DNA of 64,000 nucleotides from Paracoccus onubensis (GCF_003591515.1 NZ_QZCG01000009.1:62001-126000), one strand, 5' to 3'; counted from the first letter of the stretch, positions 28,975 through 38,772 are shown. Notes: a model not told the origin generated them from the letters alone. Numbers and translations: made by a program.

Positions 28975-30105
28975 TCAACTCTTGCCCAGAATCTTTCTGG
29001 CCGAGCGTGTCAGCCGCTGGCCACCTTCAGGCGTCACCACAACCGTCTCGGAAAACCCTAGTCCCCGCGCGGTCGTATAGACGTGAAAGACCATGTTTTC
29101 CTCTAGCATCCAGGTCTGACCAGGCAGGAAAACACGGGAAAAATCGCTGCTGCGGGGCGTTCGGATATAAAGGCCCAGCGTGTAGGCGGTGACATTTTTA
29201 TATTCGTCGCGCAGCCCCGCCTGCAACGCACCTTGCCGCATGATACAATCGACATCGGCCACGACCGCGCCCGGTTTCATCGCCGCGATCTGTTCATCCT
29301 GAAGTGCCACGAGTGTCTGCGCGGCCTCGTATTGCCCGACCGAGGGTTCACCGATCACGACAGGCCGCATGAGTCTTGCCCCGTAGCGAGAGACATACGG
29401 GGTCAACTCCACATGCAGCACATCGCCTGCCGTCAGGCTATTCGTTTGGAACAGGCCGTGAAGGAATTCGTGGCTGCCTTTGCCCAAAACGATCGGACCG
29501 GTCTCGCCGATATCCGCGCCCGAGCGCAGGAAACAGCTTGCCGCAATCGCTGCGGCATCGCGCGTGGTCAGCCCCGGCTGGGCGGCGGCAACGATTTCCG
29601 CCATCGCCTTGTCCGCAATAATGGATGCCCGGGTCAATAAATCGATCTCATGCGCGGATTTTATCCAACGAAGCGATTCCGACAGGCTCCGCAAATCGAT
29701 GAAAGCTGCGCCCGGAAGCCCGGCAGAGAATGCCTCCATCCTCGCCGGGTTCCAGCTGATCGAATTGAAATCGATTCCGATCCGGACATTTCCGAGGCCT
29801 CGGTCCCGGATCTGAGCGATCATTTCGGTCACCGGGCACGCATCATCAGCATAGCCGATGATGTCGCTGATCCAGCCGCCCTCGCGGCAAGGCGCCATGT
29901 CAAGTTCGCGCAATACGAACCAGGGATCGCCCTCGCGCGGAAGAAAGATCGCCCGATACATGGTTTCGGAGACGGTGAAGCCCGAAAGCCATGCCATGAT
30001 CTCGCCGCTGTCAAGGATCAGCAGATCGCAACCGGCCCGGTCCATTTCGGCCCGCGCCCTGTCCAGACGCCAGCGGTATTCCTGCGGGATATCAGGCATC
30101 CTCAT
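28975..30105 (-). CDS. M24-family (creatinase/Xaa-Pro peptidase-like) protein lacking most metal ligands
   Basis: About 376 residues with the N-terminal creatinase domain (ILDSGEIMAWLSGFTVSETMY) and a C-terminal pita-bread domain. By eye, four of the five dinuclear metal ligands of aminopeptidase P are replaced: the usual D-x-G strand reads VELTP, the S-D-x-T-R strand reads A-R-L-M-R, the G-H-G strand reads A-Y-T, and the E-P strand reads V-Y. Metal-dependent peptidase activity is therefore unlikely; creatinase-like hydrolysis or a binding role is possible. Three in-frame ATGs (30120, 30105, 30099) are possible starts. Overlaps the M20-like gene and belongs to the peptide-transport operon. 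Confidence 0.85.
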   Translation of the reverse strand: MRMPDIPQEYRWRLDRARAEMDRAGCDLLILDSGEIMAWLSGFTVSETMYRAIFLPREGDPWFVLRELDMAPCREGGWISDIIGYADDACPVTEMIAQIRDRGLGNVRIGIDFNSISWNPARMEAFSAGLPGAAFIDLRSLSESLRWIKSAHEIDLLTRASIIADKAMAEIVAAAQPGLTTRDAAAIAASCFLRSGADIGETGPIVLGKGSHEFLHGLFQTNSLTAGDVLHVELTPYVSRYGARLMRPVVIGEPSVGQYEAAQTLVALQDEQIAAMKPGAVVADVDCIMRQGALQAGLRDEYKNVTAYTLGLYIRTPRSSDFSRVFLPGQTWMLEENMVFHVYTTARGLGFSETVVVTPEGGQRLTRSARKILGKS

Positions 30106-31330
30106 CGATACCGCAGACATTAAGGATGGTAAGCATATAGACCTTGATCATGTCGATATAATCGACAATATCGACACGCTCATCCGGCATCGTATTGTAG
30201 CGCCCGCCACAGCCGCAGACGATGCCTTCCATCCCGCCTAATTCGTATAGATGGCCCGCATCCGATCCGTAGAAGCGCGTCGGCGTAATCGCTCCGGTGG
30301 GCTGTTCCTCGCCCCGGACCTCCTTGTAGGCGGCGTTGATCGCGGTCACGATCCCGCTGTCGCGCCGGACCTCGTAGGGTGGCATCAGGGAAAGCCCCTG
30401 TTCCTCCATCGCGTCCATCGAAATCAGTTCCGTCTTGAGCCCGGGGAAACGGGAACGCAGCGCCGTCAGCTCCTTTTCCATATCGGCCAGTACACCCTCG
30501 CGGGTTTGTCCGGGCGCGTAGCGGGCAGACCCTTTCAGGACGCAATAATCCGCCACTTGCGGCGGACGCCATTCTTCCATCTCGCGGCCAAGCGCGCCTT
30601 TGAAAACACCCACATGACAGCGATTGACCGAGGCGTGTTCCGGCGACATCGCCCCCGAGAAAGTCATCGCGTTCAGGCGCGGCACCAGATCGCATCCCGC
30701 CATCACCGCATCGACGGCATCTTCCCGCTTCGACAGGTGGCGCGTATCGCCGATCAGGTTGATCTGGAACTTCAGCGCCGCGGAATGCATCGTCACCGCC
30801 ACCAGATCGCTGGGTTCACAATTGACGAAATAATCGGCCTTCAACCCGTCGCGGATCAATGCCTCGGTACCGACTCCGCCCTGCAACTCCCCGACCACGA
30901 ATGTCAGGATCACGTCGCCCTTCAGTTTCACGCCAGCCTGCTTCAACGCCCTCACGGCGCAAAAATAGGCCGCATCGGATGATTTCATATTCGACACGCC
31001 GATGCCGTAAATGAAGTTTTCGTCGACCAGCCCGCCCCAGGGATCGACCGTCCAGCCTTCGGTTGCCGGATTCGTATCCAGATGGCCGTTGAAAATCAGG
31101 CTTTTGCCGCCGCCACTCCCCTTATATGTCCCGACCGCATTGCAGCGCCCTTTGCTGCCAAAATGATGAATATGCGCGTCCAGCCCGACAGCCTGCATCT
31201 CTTCGACCATGCGCTTGACCAGAATGGTCTCGCCTTCGGTCTCTGAATAGGTCTTGTGCCTGACCATCATCGACACGAAGTCGAGGCAAGCCTTCTCATC
31301 GACACTGTCAAGCAGTGTTTTACGGTCCAT
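30092..31330 (-). CDS. M20-family (ArgE/DapE-like) protein with altered metal site
   Basis: 412-residue M20 amidohydrolase homologue. The first metal motif GHLDT (His83, Asp85) is intact, but the bridging-Asp motif reads G-V-S-N-M-K with Asn114, the E-E pair reads G-E-L (Glu148, Leu149), and the last ligand His seems replaced by Asn in YNTMPDER. It may bind metal poorly or use a different mechanism. ATG 31330 follows CAGGAGAAG and is preferred over 31402. It lies between the ABC ATPase gene and the M24-like gene; a role in processing imported peptides or N-acyl amino acids is inferred. Confidence 0.87.
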   Translation of the reverse strand: MDRKTLLDSVDEKACLDFVSMMVRHKTYSETEGETILVKRMVEEMQAVGLDAHIHHFGSKGRCNAVGTYKGSGGGKSLIFNGHLDTNPATEGWTVDPWGGLVDENFIYGIGVSNMKSSDAAYFCAVRALKQAGVKLKGDVILTFVVGELQGGVGTEALIRDGLKADYFVNCEPSDLVAVTMHSAALKFQINLIGDTRHLSKREDAVDAVMAGCDLVPRLNAMTFSGAMSPEHASVNRCHVGVFKGALGREMEEWRPPQVADYCVLKGSARYAPGQTREGVLADMEKELTALRSRFPGLKTELISMDAMEEQGLSLMPPYEVRRDSGIVTAINAAYKEVRGEEQPTGAITPTRFYGSDAGHLYELGGMEGIVCGCGGRYNTMPDERVDIVDYIDMIKVYMLTILNVCGIDEDA

Positions 31331-31391
31331 TATCTTCTCCTGAGAACAATCGGGCCAAAGGCCCCCGGTAGTAGATGTCGTACTGCCTCCG

Positions 31392-33029
31392 TCACCCCCC
31401 AAGCGCCGAAGCGGGCGCTGTCACCGCCGACAGAAGCTGCTGTGTATAGGGCGCGCGGTCGGAATCGCCGATCCTGTCCGCCTCGACGACCTCGATCAGA
31501 TCGCCGCGATACATCACCGCGATACGATGGGCGATCTGGCGGATCAGGTTGATGTCATGGGTGATGAAGACATAGGCCGCGCCGGTGTCGCGATGCAGTT
31601 CCATCAACAGATCGATCACCGAAGCCTGAACCGAAACATCCAGAGCCGAGGTGATCTCGTCGCAGATGACCAGACGCGGATTGGACAGGAATGCCCGGGC
31701 GATGGCGATGCGCTGCTTTTCTCCGCCCGAAAGCTGATGCGGATAGCGGTCGATATAGCTTGCGGGCAACCGCACCCGCTCCAGCATGGCTGCGATGCGG
31801 TCACGCGCCGAACCATCCGCACGGTCACCGTAAAGACGGATCGGCCGCGCCAGGATCTCTGATATCTTCTGACGCGGGTTCAGCGAGGCATCGGGATGCT
31901 GAAAGATGATCTGAACGTCGCGGCGGTAATCGCGGTTCATATCGGTCAGGCCGCGCACGGGACGACCGTCGAATTCGATCAGCCCGTCAAAGCGGTTCAG
32001 CCCGGTCATGGCCTTGGCCAGCGTGGATTTTCCCGAGCCGCTTTCGCCGACGATGCCAAGCACCTCACCCGGGCGGATATCCAGCGTGATAGCGCGATTG
32101 CCGACCACCGCCTGAAAATCCCGGCGCAGGACGCTGTCCAGAAGCGATTTACGGCCATAGCTGACGCTGACATCGCGAATGGTCACCAGCGGCGGCGCAC
32201 TTGCCGCTGCCAATGGCTGCACCAACCGCCGTTCCGGGCGGGGCACGGCATCGATCAGGGCACGGGTATAGGAATGCACCGGATTGCGGAACAATTCGCG
32301 CGTCTCGCCTTCTTCGACGATATTGCCCTTTTCCAGAACCGCGACCCGACCCGCCGTCTGCGACACCAGCGCCAGATCGTGCGAGATATACAGCGATGCC
32401 ACACCGGTCTCGGACTGCAATTCCGCGAAAAGATCAAGGATCTGGCGCGATGTGATCACATCAAGAGCCGTCGTCGGCTCATCGAAGATGATCAGTTCGG
32501 GATTGCAGGCAAAGGCGGTGGCGATCACCACCCGCTGCTTTTCCCCACCCGAGACCTCATGCGGCATGCGGTGCATCATCTCTGCCGGCGTCTTCAACCC
32601 GACATGAGCCAGCCGCGCCTCGCCCTCGCGCCAAGCCTGAGCCCGGCTCAGTCCGCGATGACGGATCAGAACCTCTGCCAGTTGTTCGCCCAGGCGAAGG
32701 GTGGGATTCAGCGAGGTCGCCGGATCCTGAAACACCATGCTCATCCGCCTGCCCCGGATATCCGACATCGCCCGTTGGGTTTGCGCGCGCAGATCGGTAT
32801 CGCCAAGGAAGATCCCGCCGTCATTTTCATGGGCATTGCCGGACAGATAGCGCATGACCGCCCCCGCCAGCGTGGATTTACCCGAACCGCTTTCCCCTAC
32901 AAGGCCAAGGATCTCGCCCCTTTCGATCTGGAGGTTGATACCCTTCAGGACCGGCACAGGTCCGGCAGGAACATGATAGGCCAGCGAATAGTCGCGTATT
33001 TGCAGGACCGGTTGGCTAGAGTTGGTCAT
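31392..33029 (-). CDS. Oligopeptide/dipeptide ABC transporter, fused ATPase (DppD-DppF)
   Basis: 545-residue protein with two complete ABC ATPase domains in tandem: GESGSGKST twice, signatures VSGGEKQRVVIATA and LSGGEKQRIAIARA, and two Walker B segments (LIIFDEPTTALD, LVICDEITSALD). This fused form (as in YliA/GsiA) replaces separate DppD and DppF. ATG 33029 follows TGAGGA; a TTG six bases earlier is possible. Powers the permeases encoded upstream. Confidence 0.93.
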   Translation of the reverse strand: MTNSSQPVLQIRDYSLAYHVPAGPVPVLKGINLQIERGEILGLVGESGSGKSTLAGAVMRYLSGNAHENDGGIFLGDTDLRAQTQRAMSDIRGRRMSMVFQDPATSLNPTLRLGEQLAEVLIRHRGLSRAQAWREGEARLAHVGLKTPAEMMHRMPHEVSGGEKQRVVIATAFACNPELIIFDEPTTALDVITSRQILDLFAELQSETGVASLYISHDLALVSQTAGRVAVLEKGNIVEEGETRELFRNPVHSYTRALIDAVPRPERRLVQPLAAASAPPLVTIRDVSVSYGRKSLLDSVLRRDFQAVVGNRAITLDIRPGEVLGIVGESGSGKSTLAKAMTGLNRFDGLIEFDGRPVRGLTDMNRDYRRDVQIIFQHPDASLNPRQKISEILARPIRLYGDRADGSARDRIAAMLERVRLPASYIDRYPHQLSGGEKQRIAIARAFLSNPRLVICDEITSALDVSVQASVIDLLMELHRDTGAAYVFITHDINLIRQIAHRIAVMYRGDLIEVVEADRIGDSDRAPYTQQLLSAVTAPASALGG

Positions 33030-33039
33030 CGTCAATTCC

Positions 33040-33864
33040 TCAGGTCCGGGGGTTCAGGGCGTCGCGCAACCCGTCGCCAAGCAGGTTGAACCCAATGGCG
33101 GTCAGTGCGATGGCGGCACTTGGCCAGAGCAGGATCCAATAGGACCGGTGCAGATATTGCCGCGCCTCGGACACCATCAGCCCCCAATCGGTCGCAGGCG
33201 GCTGTGCCCCAAGCCCAAGAAAGGACAGCGTCGCGAACAGCATCACGGCGAAGGATACGCGGATCGTCATTTCGACAACGATCGGCGCAATGACATTGGG
33301 CAGCATCTCGCGCAGGATGATATATGTGCTGCCCTCGCCGCGGGCGATGGCGGCACTGACGTAATCCTGCTTGCGCACGGCCAGCGCGACCGACCGGCTG
33401 ATCCGCGCCATGCTGGGCATGAAGGCGATGGCGATAGCCAGAAGCGCATTGGCCGAGCTTGACCCCAGCAATGACACGACCAGAAGCGCCAGCAGAAGCG
33501 ACGGGATCGCCATCACTGCATCGACCGTGCGCATGATGAATTCATCCGCGCGTCCGCCCAGATAGGCCGATCCGGTACCAAGAACGGCACCGCCCAGCGT
33601 ACCGATAAAGGTTGCCAGAAGCGCCATGACCACGGTCGAGCGCGCGCCGTCCAGCAATCGGCTGAGGATGTCGCGCCCATATTGATCGGTGCCCAGCCAA
33701 TGCTCGATCGACGGCGCGCCATAGCGGGCCAGAGCCTGCATGTCGGCAGGGCCATAAGGCGTCAGCCATTGTCCCAGAGCGACAGCGATCAGGATCAGGC
33801 CGACGATCAGACTACCCAGAAAACCCTGAGGTGTCCGCAAAAGACGACGGAGGAAGTCAGTCAT
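33040..33864 (-). CDS. Peptide ABC transporter permease (DppC-like)
   Basis: 274-residue inner-membrane protein of the DppC/OppC type with an N-terminal helix, the conserved HWLGTDQYGRDILSRLLDGAR segment after the first periplasmic loop, and the EAA loop REMLPNVIAPIVVEM. ATG 33864 overlaps the DppB-like gene by eight bases. Forms the channel with that partner. Confidence 0.93.
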   Translation of the reverse strand: MTDFLRRLLRTPQGFLGSLIVGLILIAVALGQWLTPYGPADMQALARYGAPSIEHWLGTDQYGRDILSRLLDGARSTVVMALLATFIGTLGGAVLGTGSAYLGGRADEFIMRTVDAVMAIPSLLLALLVVSLLGSSSANALLAIAIAFMPSMARISRSVALAVRKQDYVSAAIARGEGSTYIILREMLPNVIAPIVVEMTIRVSFAVMLFATLSFLGLGAQPPATDWGLMVSEARQYLHRSYWILLWPSAAIALTAIGFNLLGDGLRDALNPRT

Positions 33865-34804
33865 ACTGGATCCTCTTGTCCAGCCACGCATACATCAGGT
33901 CGGCGGCGAAATTGACGATGGAATAGGTGGCCGCCATAATCATGACACCGGCCTGAATCACGGGCAGATCGCGGTTCTGGATCGCCGACATCAATGATCG
34001 GCCGATGCCGGGGATGGAAAAGATTTCCTCGACCACGATCACGCCGCCCAGCAGATAACCCACATCCAGCGCGACGATGGTGATAGTCGGCAACAGCGCA
34101 TTGCGCAGCCCGTGGCGGAACAGTACCCGGCGCGGATGCAGGCCCTTCAGCCGGGCGGCCCGGATATAATCGGTATGCATGACATCGACCAGCTCTGACC
34201 GCACCATGCGCGAGACATGGGCGATCATCATCACCGAAACGACGACAACCGGCAGGATCAGGCGTTCCAGCCCGCCCCAGAAATCCTGCGACAACGGGAT
34301 ATAACCGGCAGGCGGTAGCAGTCCCCACATATCCGCGACCAGCATGACAGCCAGTGTAGCGGTCACGAATTCCGGCAGCGAGACTCCGATATAAGAGATG
34401 AAACCCACGATCAGATCGGCGGGTTTGCCCCGGCGTATGGCGGCGATCACGCCCATCGGCATCGCCAGGATCAGCATGAAGATCAACGCGAACCCCGCCA
34501 GCGTCAGCGAGGTCCCAAGGGCCGAGAACAGCGCGGGTCCGACTGGTTGACCGGTCCGCAGCGAGGTTCCGAAATCACCTTGCAGCACGCCTCCGGCCCA
34601 ATGCAGATATTGCATCCAGACCGGGTCGTTCAGGCCCATGCGCTGGCGCAGGGCCTCCAACGCCTCTTGCGTGGCGTTTTCGCCCAGCATCATCACGGCG
34701 GCGTCCGCTGGCAGGATCTGGGTGATCCCGAACACCAGCACCGAGACGATGAACAGCGTATAGAAGATCAGCGCGATGCGCTTGAGAATGTAGTTCGCCG
34801 ACAC
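33857..34804 (-). CDS. Peptide ABC transporter permease (DppB-like)
   Basis: 315-residue DppB/OppB-type permease: N-terminal helix YILKRIALIFYTLFIVSV, large periplasmic loop with LGLNDP-like QRMGLNDPVWMQYLHW, then the membrane core and EAA loop RAARLKGLHPRRVLFRHGLRN. Start is a GTG at 34804 (GTGTCGGCG); no better ATG gives the family N-terminus. Second gene of the peptide operon after the binding protein. Confidence 0.93.
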   Translation of the reverse strand: MSANYILKRIALIFYTLFIVSVLVFGITQILPADAAVMMLGENATQEALEALRQRMGLNDPVWMQYLHWAGGVLQGDFGTSLRTGQPVGPALFSALGTSLTLAGFALIFMLILAMPMGVIAAIRRGKPADLIVGFISYIGVSLPEFVTATLAVMLVADMWGLLPPAGYIPLSQDFWGGLERLILPVVVVSVMMIAHVSRMVRSELVDVMHTDYIRAARLKGLHPRRVLFRHGLRNALLPTITIVALDVGYLLGGVIVVEEIFSIPGIGRSLMSAIQNRDLPVIQAGVMIMAATYSIVNFAADLMYAWLDKRIQYD

Positions 34805-34851
34805 GTCAGTTACCCATATCGTAAGCCGTTCTTCCCGTTGGAATCATGCCG

Positions 34852-34865
34852 CCGGAATTATCCGG
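34852..34865 (-). terminator. Small hairpin between binding-protein and permease genes
   Basis: CCGGA-ATTA-TCCGG, a 5-base perfect stem in the 78-base gap after the binding-protein gene. It could stabilise the upstream message or reduce read-through; weak evidence. Confidence 0.3.
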
Positions 34866-34882
34866 GCCGGCCGCTCTCGTGC

Positions 34883-36442
34883 TTATCCCTGACGTGTCGG
34901 CGCAGTGCCGTCGAGCCAGGCAAAATCAAGCCGGAAGACCGATCCGCGCGGGTGGATGTCGTAGCCCTGCATCCAGCTGCGCTTGGCGCCCAGCATATCG
35001 AAGAAGGCCGGGATGATCGACGGAGCCTCTTCATTCATCAGCGCCTGCGCTTCGGTGTAAAGCGCCGTGCGCTCTTCGGCGGCACTGACGGCGCGGGCCT
35101 TGCCGATCAGCTCGTCGAATTCCTTGTTGTTCCAGCGGGTCTCGTTCCAGGCCGCATCCGATGTGAACAGCAGGCTGAAGATGCCGTCCGGTGTCGGCTG
35201 CATGTTGTAGAAGCCGATATAGAACGCCCCCTTGGTCCAGACTTGATCAAGATAGGTTGCATGCGGCATCGTCGTCACATTGATGGTGATGCCCGCCTCG
35301 CTCGCCATTTCCTTCAAGGCGACGGCAAGCTGGGTACGGATTGCCGGACGGTCTGACGCGATCAGTTCCGCCTCGAACCCATCGGGATAACCTGCCTCTG
35401 CCAGCAATACCTTTGCCCGTTCGATATCCTTTTCGCGCTGTGGCACCGGCTGGAAGAACGGATAGGCTTCGTTCAGTGGCGTGTCGTTGCCCATGGTGCC
35501 GAACCCTTCGGTCATGAAGTCAACCATGGCCTGGCGGTCGATGGTCAGAGCCAGCGCCTGACGCAGCCGCACATCATCGAATGGCGCCATATCGCAGCCG
35601 AAATTGACATTGCAGAACTGCCCCGAGGCAACGCGCTGCGCATCGACGCCATCCTGCCCTTCGAGCCGCATGAAATCATTCGGCCCGATGGTCATCACCA
35701 AATCGATATCGCCCGCGATCAGCGAGGACACCTGTGCCCCCGGATCCGGGAAGACATGCAGTTCGACCCGGTCCAGATAGGGACGCGCCGGATCGTAGTA
35801 ATCCGGGTTGCGTTCGACCACCACAAGCCGGTCCGGCTCGTAGGAAACCAGCTTGAACGGCCCGGTTCCGATCGCGGTGGATCGCAGGCTGCCGAAATCG
35901 TCGGAGATCACCGAGGCGGGAATGACCCGCGCATTGTTATAGGCCAGCGCAGCCGGGAAATCGGCATAGGGTGACGACAGGGTGAATTTCACCGTTGTCG
36001 TGTCGATGGCCTCAACCGTCTCGATCGGACCGACATTATTGCTCGCCGGTGAGGCCAGCTCGGGGTTAAGGATCGCCTCGAAACTGGCAACCACGTCCGC
36101 GCTGGTGCAGTCGGAGCCGTCATGGAACTTCAGACCTTCTCGCAGGACGAAGGTCCAGACGGTCAGATCGTCATCGGCTTCCCACGAGGTCGCAAGATCT
36201 GGTTCCGGCTCCATCGTTGTGCCCAACCGGGTCAGGCCGGAATACAGCAACTCTCCCGCCAGATATTCTGGATTCACCCGTGTCAGCAGGGGATGGATGA
36301 CACTGATGGCCTGATCAACGGCCACACGCAGCGTCCCGCCCTGTTCCGGCTCTGCCTGCGCAAGTGCCAGATGCGGGGCCGCGACGGCAAGGGCGGCGAT
36401 GGCGGTGCTTGTCTTCAGGAATGCTCGACGATTGAAGGACAT
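34883..36442 (-). CDS. Peptide/nickel-type ABC transporter substrate-binding protein (family 5)
   Basis: 519-residue periplasmic binding protein with a twin-arginine signal (NRRAFLKTSTAIAALAVAAP), then GGTLRVAV and the classic family-5 pattern LATSWEADDDLTVWTFVLREGLKFHDG. Such proteins bind di- or oligopeptides, opines or glutathione. First ABC gene of the operon, after an M20 peptidase gene. Ligand unknown; flanking amidohydrolases suggest a peptide or N-acylated amino acid. Confidence 0.93.
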   Translation of the reverse strand: MSFNRRAFLKTSTAIAALAVAAPHLALAQAEPEQGGTLRVAVDQAISVIHPLLTRVNPEYLAGELLYSGLTRLGTTMEPEPDLATSWEADDDLTVWTFVLREGLKFHDGSDCTSADVVASFEAILNPELASPASNNVGPIETVEAIDTTTVKFTLSSPYADFPAALAYNNARVIPASVISDDFGSLRSTAIGTGPFKLVSYEPDRLVVVERNPDYYDPARPYLDRVELHVFPDPGAQVSSLIAGDIDLVMTIGPNDFMRLEGQDGVDAQRVASGQFCNVNFGCDMAPFDDVRLRQALALTIDRQAMVDFMTEGFGTMGNDTPLNEAYPFFQPVPQREKDIERAKVLLAEAGYPDGFEAELIASDRPAIRTQLAVALKEMASEAGITINVTTMPHATYLDQVWTKGAFYIGFYNMQPTPDGIFSLLFTSDAAWNETRWNNKEFDELIGKARAVSAAEERTALYTEAQALMNEEAPSIIPAFFDMLGAKRSWMQGYDIHPRGSVFRLDFAWLDGTAPTRQG

Positions 36443-36463
36443 TCTGGAACTCCTCGGTTGGAC

Positions 36464-37741
36464 TTATTTATCTGGATTAAGCTCGGCCGCGAAATCATCG
36501 GCCAGATAGGCCAATATCGCGCGCGACAATGCGGCAAGATCGGCGCGGGTGGTGTGTTCTTCGGCGCCATGCGCATTCGCGGCAGGACGGATCAGCCCGC
36601 CAAGAATGATCTCTTGCGCCACACCGGCCTGCTGAACGTAGCCTGAATCCGATGCGCTGGCGGCGCCATATTTCACGAACTCTTCCGCGCCATAGCCAAA
36701 GCCGTGCTGAACCGCTTTGATCCAGCGCGGGTAATGCGGCCCTTCGGGATCTGCCGTGGGGGTCAGATGGCCGATCAGGTCGAAGCGAGAGCGTGCGCCT
36801 GTCGGGCAGGCGGCAGAAAGCACGGTTTCGATCTCGGCCCGGGCGGCTGCGAAATCTTCCTCTGGAGCATAGCGGCGCGAGACCACGAAGGTAAAGCGGT
36901 CAGGCACCTGACCGCCGCAGGTTCCTCCATTCGCCACCGTGACCGCAATCTGCGGGCGCAGCGGCTCTGCTCCGGGCTGCACTGGCAGATCCGAGACGCG
37001 TGCAGCAATAGACGGCCGCAGATCCTGCACCGCCTGCATCATCGGCAATGCCGCCTCGATCGCATTCACGCCCCGCTGCGCACGGTCGGCGGCATGTGCG
37101 GCGAAACCGTCCACCGTGACCTGAAGATTGAAGCTGCCAAAGCAGCCTCCCCAGATCCGCGGCCCGGCCGAGCCGTTGAAGTTCAACAGATGTCCGTCGA
37201 TCAAGCCCTGTTCCGCCAGATAGCGAATGCCGGGATAAAGTCCGCCTTCCTCATCGGTGCATAGCAGCAGTTGCGGACGATAGGCCAATTGCAGGCCGGT
37301 TTCCTCGGCTACGCGCAGGGCGTGAACGGCCGCGGCAATGGCGCCTTTCATATCGGCGGCGCCAAGACCATAAAGAACGCCCTCTTCTTCGGTCAGCCGA
37401 AAAGGATCGCGCTTCCAGCCACGCGCGGCGCAGACAGTGTCGACATGGAAGTAAAGACTGCAAACCGGAAGATCGCCCTGCATGTCCGCGATCAGGTTGG
37501 TCCGCGCGCCAAAGGCCGGTCCGTCTTCGACATGCCATAAATCCTTGGGCACGGTGACCCGCCGTGTGGTCATCCGCAATGGTGCCAGAATGCTTTCCAT
37601 CAGCGCGGCAAACGCGTCATAGCCCGCGCCGGGCGGGAATGTCGTATCCGTCGCTACCATCCGTGCGAGGTCCGCCACCGCCAGGCTGAGGTCGGTCTCG
37701 ATCAATCTGTCGGCCCGGGCAAATGCCGTGTTCTGGGTCAT
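36464..37741 (-). CDS. M20-family metallopeptidase/deacylase (ArgE/DapE-like)
   Basis: 425-residue M20 amidohydrolase. Metal ligands and catalytic acid appear mostly intact: FHVDT, GAADMKG, CTDEEGG and a C-terminal HGAEEHTT. The central E-P motif reads N-F-N-G. It would hydrolyse the peptide or N-acyl bond of an imported compound. ATG 37741 chosen; a TTG at 37762 is possible. First gene of the minus operon, divergent from the GntR/UTRA gene. Contrast with the degenerate M20 at 30092-31330. Confidence 0.88.
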   Translation of the reverse strand: MTQNTAFARADRLIETDLSLAVADLARMVATDTTFPPGAGYDAFAALMESILAPLRMTTRRVTVPKDLWHVEDGPAFGARTNLIADMQGDLPVCSLYFHVDTVCAARGWKRDPFRLTEEEGVLYGLGAADMKGAIAAAVHALRVAEETGLQLAYRPQLLLCTDEEGGLYPGIRYLAEQGLIDGHLLNFNGSAGPRIWGGCFGSFNLQVTVDGFAAHAADRAQRGVNAIEAALPMMQAVQDLRPSIAARVSDLPVQPGAEPLRPQIAVTVANGGTCGGQVPDRFTFVVSRRYAPEEDFAAARAEIETVLSAACPTGARSRFDLIGHLTPTADPEGPHYPRWIKAVQHGFGYGAEEFVKYGAASASDSGYVQQAGVAQEIILGGLIRPAANAHGAEEHTTRADLAALSRAILAYLADDFAAELNPDK

Positions 37742-37789
37742 TCCGATGTCGCTTGCTTCCAAATGGGCGCTTGCGGCGCATGATGAAAA

Positions 37790-37804
37790 CTATAAACTAT
37801 ATAG
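37790..37804. promoter_or_regulatory. A/T-rich inverted repeat, candidate GntR operator
   Basis: CTATAAACTATATAG, arms CTATA and TATAG around a short centre, in the 120-base gap between the divergent M20 peptidase and GntR/UTRA genes. HutC-type regulators bind A/T-rich palindromes of similar size. It may also overlap a -10 box. Confidence 0.4.
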
Positions 37805-37861
37805 AAATAAACAGAACTGCGGGCTTGACGTCAAGACCGTTGCCGCGATCAGTTCAATGAA

Positions 37862-38635
37862 ATGCCAAAGGCGGTCAGCCGGAACGATGGGAGTGATGAA
37901 ATTTTAAACAAAGATACTGCCTACGCCCCGATGTATCGGACGGTTGCAAACCAGATTGCCGAAAGAATCACTTCCGGCGAATGGCAGACAGGAACCGTCC
38001 TGCCGTCTGAAACCGCGCTTGCGCTGGAATTTCGTGTCTCGGTCGGCACGATCAGACGCGCTTTGGGCGAATTGGTGTCCGAGGGGACGCTTGCAAGACG
38101 GCGCAAGACCGGGACAGTCGTTACCGGGCGCACACCGCGTCATTCGCTGCGCTTTTACTACACATATTTCCGGCTGCATTCCCGCGCCGGTGACTTGCAG
38201 AACTCCACCGCGCGCGTATTGGAGCTGCAATCCCGCGCAGCGACCACCGACGAGGCGCGGCGGCTAGCGATTCCAGAGGGCACCCAGGTTCATGCATTGC
38301 ATCGTCTGCGTCTGGTGAATGACCGTCCGGTCATGCATGAGACGATCGTGATACCTTGTCGGCTGGTCCCTGGTTTCCCGACAGACCCCGCCCGGGTTCC
38401 GGCGCGGCTCTATCCGATGCTGTGGAACGAATATGGGCTTAAAATTTCAGCCATTCGCGAACAGATCGAAGCAAGTATCGCGGATGCTGAAGATCACGCA
38501 TTGCTGAACCTGTCGCATCCCGCCGCCGTGCTGGTGCTGCGGGAGGTGGCTTATGACGAGCAGGCGCAGCCCATCCTGCTGAACTCACATCGCGCGACAA
38601 CAAGCGACGATGTCTATATCAACGAGATTCAGTAA
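37862..38635 (+). CDS. GntR-family regulator, HutC/UTRA subfamily
   Basis: 257-residue repressor-type protein: winged helix at about residues 25-90 (YRTVANQIAERITSGEWQTG, VSVGTIRRALGELVSEG) and a UTRA effector domain (LHRLRLVNDRPVMHETIVIP, ILLNSHRATTSDD). Divergent from the peptide-uptake operon, which it probably represses until a ligand appears. ATG 37862 gives a slightly long N-terminus; an internal ATG at 37931 (MYRTVANQ) is a possible alternative. Confidence 0.9.
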   Translation: MPKAVSRNDGSDEILNKDTAYAPMYRTVANQIAERITSGEWQTGTVLPSETALALEFRVSVGTIRRALGELVSEGTLARRRKTGTVVTGRTPRHSLRFYYTYFRLHSRAGDLQNSTARVLELQSRAATTDEARRLAIPEGTQVHALHRLRLVNDRPVMHETIVIPCRLVPGFPTDPARVPARLYPMLWNEYGLKISAIREQIEASIADAEDHALLNLSHPAAVLVLREVAYDEQAQPILLNSHRATTSDDVYINEIQ

Positions 38636-38772
38636 TTGCCTTTCAGACACGCCTGACCCACGACATGGCGCCATCTACCTTGAAAGACGATGTAAAAATG
38701 CCGCGCAGAAAGACCCATGCGAGCGACATCAACACTCGCATAGGCCCGCCCGGTGCTGGTGATGATATCAGA

